From the NCBI GenBank assembly GCA_964580675.1, contig CAZOLI010000063.1:1-11683 (forward strand): a stretch of DNA of 11,683 bases, read 5' to 3'. Positions within the stretch are counted from its first letter, which is position 1; every line of letters begins with the position of its first letter. The notes under the pieces were generated by a model, which saw only the letters and a list, made by a program, of their open reading frames with translations, was not told the origin of the DNA and searched no databases. Below, in pieces: positions 7,225 through 11,683 of the stretch. The DNA is from CAZOLI01 sp964580675. GTDB taxonomy: Bacteria; Planctomycetota; MHYJ01; CAYXQY01. Both the position numbers and the translations under genes were made by a program.

Positions 7225-8052
7225 ATGAACATGAATAATTACTGTATCGCTACCGTATTTCTCCTGGTAATAGCCTCCTGCACACATGGAAAAAACATGA
7301 ACAACAACACGGGGCCGCAGAACAACGATCCAAAAATCCAAACCCGCTCCGTTGAATATCAACACGGGGACAGAACCCTCAAAGGATACCTGGCCCACCC
7401 AGAAAACCCCGGTGGGAAACGGCCGGGCATCTTGATCTGCCACGAATGGACCGGTCTCAGTGATTACGAAAAAATGAGGGCCCGCCAGCTTGCCGGTGCC
7501 GGGTACATTGTTCTGTCGGCGGACATTTACGGAAAGAACCTTCGACCCGAATCCCACGAAGAAGCGGCGGAAGCCTCCGGACGGTTCCGGAAAAACAGGC
7601 CCCTGTTTCGGAAACGGGTGCAGAAAGGACTCGACGTACTGAAGAACCAGCCGAACGTAAACAAAGACAAACTGGCCGCCATCGGATACTGCTTCGGAGG
7701 AACGGCCGTTCTCGAACTGGCCCGAAGCGGATCCGATATTAGCGGTGTCGTTTCGTTCCACGGCGGACTGTCAAATCCCAATCCGGAATCGGCGGCCAAC
7801 ATCCAGACAGGGATCCTGGTTCTGCACGGTGCCAGCGATCCACACGTGGAGATGGATCAGGTCAACAATTTCATGAATCGAATGAAAAAACATGACGTGT
7901 CGGACTGGCAGGTGGTTGTGTACGGAAACACGTACCACAGTTTCACAAACCCGGAATCCGGATCGGATCCTTCCGGTGGCAGTGCCTACAACGAACGATC
8001 CGCCCGACGGGCCTGGCAGGACATGATGCAGTTCTTCGAGGAACGGTTTTAA
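7225..8052 (+). CDS. Dienelactone hydrolase-family lipoprotein
   Basis: This 275-residue alpha/beta hydrolase resembles dienelactone hydrolase (PF01738 type). The triad is complete: Cys156 in GYCFGG, Asp205 in GASDPHV and His238 in TYHSFTNP. CHEWTGL near the N-terminal strand is the usual oxyanion-side motif. The start at 7225 is chosen because it gives a clean signal peptide ending in the lipobox IASC (Cys19); a longer reading from 7111 would bury this inside an implausible leader. The ATG at 7231 is nearly equivalent. The enzyme should therefore sit on a membrane facing the periplasm or outside, whereas classical dienelactone hydrolase is cytoplasmic and acts in chlorocatechol breakdown. 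The substrate is unknown. It follows the pump by 46 bases and could be co-transcribed, possibly hydrolysing a pump substrate. No Shine-Dalgarno sequence is seen. Confidence 0.9.
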   Translation: MNMNNYCIATVFLLVIASCTHGKNMNNNTGPQNNDPKIQTRSVEYQHGDRTLKGYLAHPENPGGKRPGILICHEWTGLSDYEKMRARQLAGAGYIVLSADIYGKNLRPESHEEAAEASGRFRKNRPLFRKRVQKGLDVLKNQPNVNKDKLAAIGYCFGGTAVLELARSGSDISGVVSFHGGLSNPNPESAANIQTGILVLHGASDPHVEMDQVNNFMNRMKKHDVSDWQVVVYGNTYHSFTNPESGSDPSGGSAYNERSARRAWQDMMQFFEERF

Positions 8053-8124
8053 TTTGATCCTGTCCAAAAAGGCTGCCCTTTACCTATACGTTAATTTAAA
8101 GAGGATAGGGATTAATTAATGATT

Positions 8125-8216
8125 GTGTTCGTTGTAGTGCACGCAGCGAAGCGAAGTGCACGTTTTCTTTCGGGTTGAGTCGAGTAGGGCCTATTACAAA
8201 CGTGTACTCCGGGGGG
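8125..8216 (+). repeat. Dispersed hairpin repeat, copy 2 (two opposing arms)
   Basis: The left arm starts GTGTTCGTTGTAGTG at 8125-8139, identical to copy 1 inverted. It continues into GTGCAC at 8137-8142, which pairs perfectly with GTGCAC at 8156-8161, then ACGTTTTC. The right arm, ACGTGTACTCCGGGGG (8200-8215), matches ACGTGCACTCCGGG at 37-50 of copy 1 with one change and points the opposite way. The copy fills most of the 244-base gap before the ABC ATPase. The remaining gap, 8053-8124, is A/T-rich and shows no clear signal. Confidence 0.65.
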
Positions 8217-8296
8217 CTCAGTGAGTGTCAATTTACGAAAAATTAGCCAGAATGAAGGAGCCCCCTAACAATGGGTGGTTCTTCCGAGTGGAATCT

Positions 8297-8971
8297 ATGA
8301 ACAACACCCCCAAATTACGGACCGAAAACCTTACACGCACCGTGGGCGACAAAATGGTTGTTGACGGCATCTCCGTCGAGGTCCCGAGCCGGAAATGCAC
8401 GGCCGTGGCCGGTCCGTCCGGAGCGGGAAAAACGTCCTTCCTCCGACTGCTGAACCGCCTTGACGAACCCACGGAAGGAACCGTGTATCTGGATGGGAAC
8501 GACTACAGAGAACTGAACGTTCGTGAACTCCGAAAACGCATCGGCATGGTGCCACAGGAACCCTCTCTCCTGGAAGGCACGGTTCGTGAAAATTTGGAAC
8601 TGGGTCCGAAATTGCGAGAGGAAAAAATGCCGGAGGACCACCTCGATACGCTGGTTGACCGTATGGAAATTACCTCACTGACGGAACGGGACGTGGAAAC
8701 ACTGTCGGCCGGTGAAGCCCAGCGGGTCGCCATCGGCCGGGCTCTCGTGAACCATCCCGAGGTCCTGCTCCTGGATGAACCCACCGCTCATCTGGACGAT
8801 CGGGTCGAAAGGGAAGTCGAAAAAATGCTGGAGGACCTGATGAACACGTTTGACCTGACGGTGGTGCTTGTCACTCACAGCAAAGAACAGGCCGGGCGGC
8901 TGGCCGGTCGAGTACTGCTTATGCGCAACGGACGTCTGGAAACGTCGGGCCCCCCTTCCGTATTATCATAA
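8297..8971 (+). CDS. ABC transporter ATP-binding protein, FetA/YbbL-like
   Basis: This 224-residue ATPase has all ABC motifs: Walker A GPSGAGKT (39-46), Q-loop Gln87 in VPQEPS, signature LSAGE (136-140, Ala in place of the usual second Gly-equivalent, as tolerated in many ABC proteins), Walker B VLLLDE (156-161) and switch His194. Size, the short N terminus and the following UPF0014-type permease point to the FetAB class. In E. coli FetAB is linked to iron export and oxidative-stress resistance, and relatives in plants to aluminium tolerance. The start at 8297 puts the first strand at the usual distance. The in-frame GTG at 8225 and ATG at 8252 would add a tail that begins at or beside the copy-2 repeat and has no family counterpart. 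The metal or other substrate is not determined by sequence. Confidence 0.88.
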   Translation: MNNTPKLRTENLTRTVGDKMVVDGISVEVPSRKCTAVAGPSGAGKTSFLRLLNRLDEPTEGTVYLDGNDYRELNVRELRKRIGMVPQEPSLLEGTVRENLELGPKLREEKMPEDHLDTLVDRMEITSLTERDVETLSAGEAQRVAIGRALVNHPEVLLLDEPTAHLDDRVEREVEKMLEDLMNTFDLTVVLVTHSKEQAGRLAGRVLLMRNGRLETSGPPSVLS

Positions 8972-9005
8972 CAAAACAGCTCGCTCCTTTTCGGACAGGG
9001 TCAAT

Positions 9006-9019
9006 ATATGTGGACATAT
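9006..9019. promoter_or_regulatory. Short palindrome upstream of the permease gene
   Basis: ATATGT and ACATAT form perfect 6-base arms around a GG centre. It lies in the 272-base space between the ATPase and permease genes, just before repeat copy 3. It could be a protein-binding site or chance. No matching promoter boxes were recognised beside it. Confidence 0.25.
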
Positions 9020-9027
9020 TTAGTTCA

Positions 9028-9140
9028 TGTGTATGTTGTGGTCGACGAAAATGAGCGAGTGGACGCGCCTTTTCTCCGAAACCCGAACGAGCAACGGCAC
9101 GTGTCCTCCACTTACGATCCGTCCACTGAAACAAACACAT
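9028..9140. repeat. Dispersed hairpin repeat, copy 3 (degenerate, two opposing arms)
   Basis: The left arm (ATGTGTATGTTGTGGTCGAC at 9028-9047, then GTGGACGCGCCTTTTC) parallels the left arm of copy 2. GTCGAC and GTGGAC hold the places of the paired GTGCAC boxes, with five of six pairs kept. The right arm at 9096-9140 (beginning GGCACGTGTCCTCC, ending ACAAACACAT) is its rough inverse and follows copy 1: CACGTG, CTCC, CCGT, CACT, AACAAACAC in the same order. This is the most diverged copy. It occupies most of the gap between the two ABC genes. Confidence 0.5.
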
Positions 9141-9243
9141 TCATCAAACTTGGACTGCCCCCCAATCGACGGATTATTTCCGGTCAGACATTCCGTTGCG
9201 AACCTTCATTATTCTGCCTCCTGAAATTAAAAATATTCCTCCT

Positions 9244-10026
9244 ATGATCGAAATTCTCACGGATCCCGACGTAATGAAGGGATTATATCAACTGATCCCC
9301 GCCGGCCTTCTCGCCCTGCTTGTCCTCGTGCTCTCATATTTTCAGAATCTTCGTCTGGAAACCGAACTCGCAACCTCCCTCGGGCGAGCACTTGTACAGG
9401 TGTTGCTCATCGGTTCGGTCATCGGACTTCTCCTGACCTCGGAATCGGCCCTCGGTCCTCTTGTTCTGATCGTCATGGTGGTTATCGCGGCCTGGATTTC
9501 GAAACGTCGCGCCGGTCAGATCCCCGACGGATTCCGCATTTCCCTCATCGGCATCGGCACGGGTGCCGGAACGGTGATCGTGCTGATGACCCTGACCGGA
9601 ACCATTGAATACACCATACGAAACCTGATCCCGGTGGGAAGCATGATTATCGCCAATGCGATGAAAACCAACTCGCTTGCACTTGATCGCCTGAAAGACG
9701 AAATTCAATCGAACAGACAAAAAGTGGAAGCCGTTCTGGCTCTCGGGGTTTCCCCGAAAAAGGCCATGTCCCGCTACGTCACCGAAAGTGTTCGGGCCTC
9801 CCTTATTCCCATAGTGGAATCCATGAAGAGCCTGGGGCTTGTGTTTATTCCCGGTATGATGTCGGGCATGATTCTGGCCGGAGCCAACCCGATTTACGCC
9901 GCCGAATACCAGTTTATTATCATGGCAACCCTGTTCTCGGCCAACGGCATGACCGCCGTCATCACAACGTCCCTGGCCCGCCGCAACATGTTCACCGACG
10001 CCGAACAGCTCATTACCCCCACTTAA
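9244..10026 (+). CDS. ABC transporter permease, FetB/YbbM (UPF0014) family
   Basis: This 260-residue integral membrane protein is the partner of the ATPase upstream. It has about seven hydrophobic segments, the first at about 14-33. The family hallmark follows in order: LIPVGSMIIANAM (128-140), a charged cytoplasmic stretch DRLKDEIQSNRQKVEAVLALG (148-168) typical of the loop that meets the ATPase, then LGLVFIPGMMSGMILAGANP (197-216). FetB proteins are usually close to 260 residues. The start at 9244 is preferred because it gives the family length; ATG 9277 is possible. A longer in-frame reading from 9196 adds residues without family support. The gene is on the same strand as the ATPase but 272 bases away, with repeat copy 3 between. 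Metal export is the likely role by family, unproven here. Confidence 0.9.
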   Translation: MIEILTDPDVMKGLYQLIPAGLLALLVLVLSYFQNLRLETELATSLGRALVQVLLIGSVIGLLLTSESALGPLVLIVMVVIAAWISKRRAGQIPDGFRISLIGIGTGAGTVIVLMTLTGTIEYTIRNLIPVGSMIIANAMKTNSLALDRLKDEIQSNRQKVEAVLALGVSPKKAMSRYVTESVRASLIPIVESMKSLGLVFIPGMMSGMILAGANPIYAAEYQFIIMATLFSANGMTAVITTSLARRNMFTDAEQLITPT

Positions 10027-10154
10027 ACCCGGGGAATTATAAATCCGGAGGTTCGTTCGGAACAATGAATGTGACCTGGAGAGCAAAGGGGTTTCTTTCT
10101 TTATTTCCGGAAAACGGTTCGATATAATTTCCCTAACAGTTTTATCATTCCGGT

Positions 10155-11683
10155 ATGAACAACAGAAGACCAATAACCCTGTATATACTGTACGTCCTTG
10201 CTTTTCTAGAAGGCGGGGGCGTCATGGCCTGTGAGTTGCTCGGGGCGAAACTCATCGCCCCGTTCTTCGGCAATTCTCTCTATGTATGGGCCGGGGTACT
10301 CGGGGTTACCCTTACAGCATTGATGTGTGGATACTACCTGGGAGGATATCTCGCAGGCAAGTTTTCCGACCCGAAATTGGTCTTCTGGCTCCTCCTGATT
10401 TCCGGCGTGCTTGTGCTATTCATGCCCTATTTAAGCAGAGGAGTAATGGAAAACACACTCGGAATGGGGGTCAAATTGGGTGCCACACTCTCGCTGTTTG
10501 CATATATGTTTCCTCCCCTTATCCTGCTTGCGTCAACCCCTCCGCTCATCATTCAAACCATTACCTCCGCATCGGATTCGGCCGGTCAGAATGCCGGATC
10601 CATTTACGGCATCTCCACGTCCGGTGGCATCATTTCCACGTTCCTGATCGGGTTTTACCTTCTTCCGGAAGCCGGTATTTCACTCTCCTCCATTATTTAT
10701 GGCTCTCTTCTTGTTCTCCTCCCTCTGACCGCTTTGCTCAGGGAAAACAATTTCTGGGGGGTTTTCTCCCTCATTCCGCTTCTGTTCGTTCTCTTTCATC
10801 ATTTTGGCGCCCCAGAAACGTTTTCCTCGGATGATCTGACCCTGAAGTATGATTCAGAAGGTATACTCGGACAGGTTCGGGTCGTGGACTTCGACAATTT
10901 TCCGACCGCCGAAGGCTCGAAACCGGGACGGGTACTGCTGGTCAACAACACGGCTCAGACCATAATGAACAAAAACAAACCCCGGTACTCACTATGGCGC
11001 TGGGCATATTATTTTCCCGCCGCGGTGAGTACGTATCCCGAGGGAAGTGATGCCCTGCTTCTGGGCCTCGGGGGAGGCTCCCTCGTCAAACAGCTCCGCC
11101 GGCTCGGGTTTCATCTGGATGTTGTGGAGATCGACCACCGAATTGAAGAAGTCGCGAAAAAGTATTTTTTTGTTGATCAGGACACGAACGTCATCATCGA
11201 CGACGCCCGGCACTACCTGAACACAACAAAAAAATCATATGACGTGATTGTGTACGACCTCTTCCTGAATGAGACACCGCCGGCCCACGTGTTCACACTG
11301 GAAGCTTTCAGGACCGCAAAAGAAAAACTGAACCGGGGTGGAACACTTATGATCAATTTTTATGGATTTATTTCGGGAGAAAAAGGACGGGCGTCCCGAT
11401 CCGTCTACAAAACACTAAAAAAAGCGGGGTTTTCCGTCTCACCGGTTGTCACTCCCGGAGCCGAAAAGAGCCGAAACCTTATATTGCTTGCCAGCCAAGA
11501 AACAAGAAACGTGAGTAATATCACGTACAACCCTCCTCACCGAAAAAAAGTCGAACTCGGAAATCACATGCTTGAGCCCGAAGTGTTTGACCTGAAAGAC
11601 GCCGTTATCCTTCGGGATGACCGTCCCGTCCTCGAAAAAATGTACCTGCCCGCCGCACTGGAATGGCGAAGGAACCAGAACCA
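10155..11683 (+). CDS. Membrane-fused spermidine synthase-like protein, 3' end beyond window
   Basis: An open frame of 509 codons continues past the window edge. Residues 1 to about 215 form some seven or eight membrane segments and begin with the family-typical block from LEGGGVMACELLGAKLIAP to SLYVWAGVLG. Residues from about 230 resemble the Rossmann-like methyltransferase/aminopropyltransferase fold of spermidine synthase: LLLGLGGGS (301-309) for the nucleoside ligand, VVEID (323-327), DDARHYL (349-355) and VIVYDLF (364-370). True spermidine synthases have D-x-x-D at the last site; here Asp368 is kept but the second position reads LNE (371-373), so classical aminopropyl transfer is doubtful. 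Such fused proteins are common and mostly uncharacterised. The start at 10155 gives a proper first membrane segment. It lies 128 bases after the permease and may have its own promoter. Confidence 0.85.
   Translation, partial: MNNRRPITLYILYVLAFLEGGGVMACELLGAKLIAPFFGNSLYVWAGVLGVTLTALMCGYYLGGYLAGKFSDPKLVFWLLLISGVLVLFMPYLSRGVMENTLGMGVKLGATLSLFAYMFPPLILLASTPPLIIQTITSASDSAGQNAGSIYGISTSGGIISTFLIGFYLLPEAGISLSSIIYGSLLVLLPLTALLRENNFWGVFSLIPLLFVLFHHFGAPETFSSDDLTLKYDSEGILGQVRVVDFDNFPTAEGSKPGRVLLVNNTAQTIMNKNKPRYSLWRWAYYFPAAVSTYPEGSDALLLGLGGGSLVKQLRRLGFHLDVVEIDHRIEEVAKKYFFVDQDTNVIIDDARHYLNTTKKSYDVIVYDLFLNETPPAHVFTLEAFRTAKEKLNRGGTLMINFYGFISGEKGRASRSVYKTLKKAGFSVSPVVTPGAEKSRNLILLASQETRNVSNITYNPPHRKKVELGNHMLEPEVFDLKDAVILRDDRPVLEKMYLPAALEWRRNQN

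Noticed and set aside
8119..8178. Small open frame starting at ATG 8119 after GAGGAT
   Set aside because: It is translated almost entirely from the repeat hairpin and ends within the repeat; most likely chance.
8225..8296. Extended N terminus of the ABC ATPase from GTG 8225 or ATG 8252
   Set aside because: The extra residues begin at or beside the intergenic repeat copy 2 and have no counterpart in FetA-like proteins; ATG 8297 gives the normal family start.
10065..10127. 20-codon open frame between FetB and the spermidine synthase-like gene, after a GGAGG at 10047-10051
   Set aside because: Spacing of GGAGG to ATG is too long, the peptide has no recognisable feature, and chance occurrence is likely.
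10104..10128. TTTCCGGAAA palindrome and TATAAT box before the spermidine synthase-like gene
   Set aside because: No -35 sequence at the right spacing was found; it may be a promoter, but the evidence is too thin to list.
9334..10173. 279-residue open frame on the minus strand
   Set aside because: It is antisense to the well-supported FetB-type permease and shows a His/Gly/Asn-rich shadow composition with no recognisable domain.
10286..10834. 182-residue plus-strand open frame
   Set aside because: It is out of frame with, and fully inside, the fused spermidine synthase-like gene, which has clear motifs.

Overview
The window comes from a Gram-negative bacterium. It has a lipoprotein outer-membrane factor, a lipoprotein periplasmic adaptor and an RND pump, and base composition is moderately GC-rich. 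Almost none of the starts has a recognisable Shine-Dalgarno sequence. That habit, together with abundant lipoproteins and a 23S-intervening-sequence-type four-helix protein, fits the Bacteroidota / Balneolota / Rhodothermota side of the tree. The assignment is weak, because the best promoter in the window looks like an ordinary sigma-70 promoter. All genes lie on the + strand.

Region 1 (1-7178) is a drug- or toxicant-efflux operon. A TetR-family repressor is followed with a 4-base overlap by a TolC/OprM-type outer-membrane lipoprotein, then a membrane-fusion lipoprotein, then a 1054-residue HAE1-type RND permease. A consensus-like promoter upstream of the repressor has its -10 box inside a 28-bp palindrome, which suggests direct autorepression. 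Between the adaptor and the permease sits an A/T-rich foreign-looking cassette. It holds a 122-residue four-helix-bundle gene (23S rRNA IVP / S23 family) bracketed by tandem CGAAATN heptamers, in one orientation on the left and the opposite orientation on the right.

Region 2 (7225-8052) is a dienelactone-hydrolase-family enzyme with a lipoprotein signal and an intact Cys-Asp-His triad, 46 bases after the pump.

Region 3 (8297-10026) is a two-gene ABC system of the FetA/FetB (YbbL/YbbM) type, probably a metal exporter. Its ATPase and permease genes are separated by 272 noncoding bases instead of being adjacent.

Region 4 (10155 to the window end) is a membrane protein fused to a spermidine-synthase-like domain, cut by the window edge.

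A second, different repeat family recurs in three intergenic spaces (37-86, 8125-8216, 9028-9140). It has a shared GTGTTCGTTGTAGTG end and GTGCAC-type hairpin arms, and two of the copies carry opposing arms. Together with the heptamer cassette, the two best candidates for undescribed structure here are repeat-based rather than gene-based. No rRNA, tRNA, CRISPR array, transposase, integrase or reverse transcriptase was seen.
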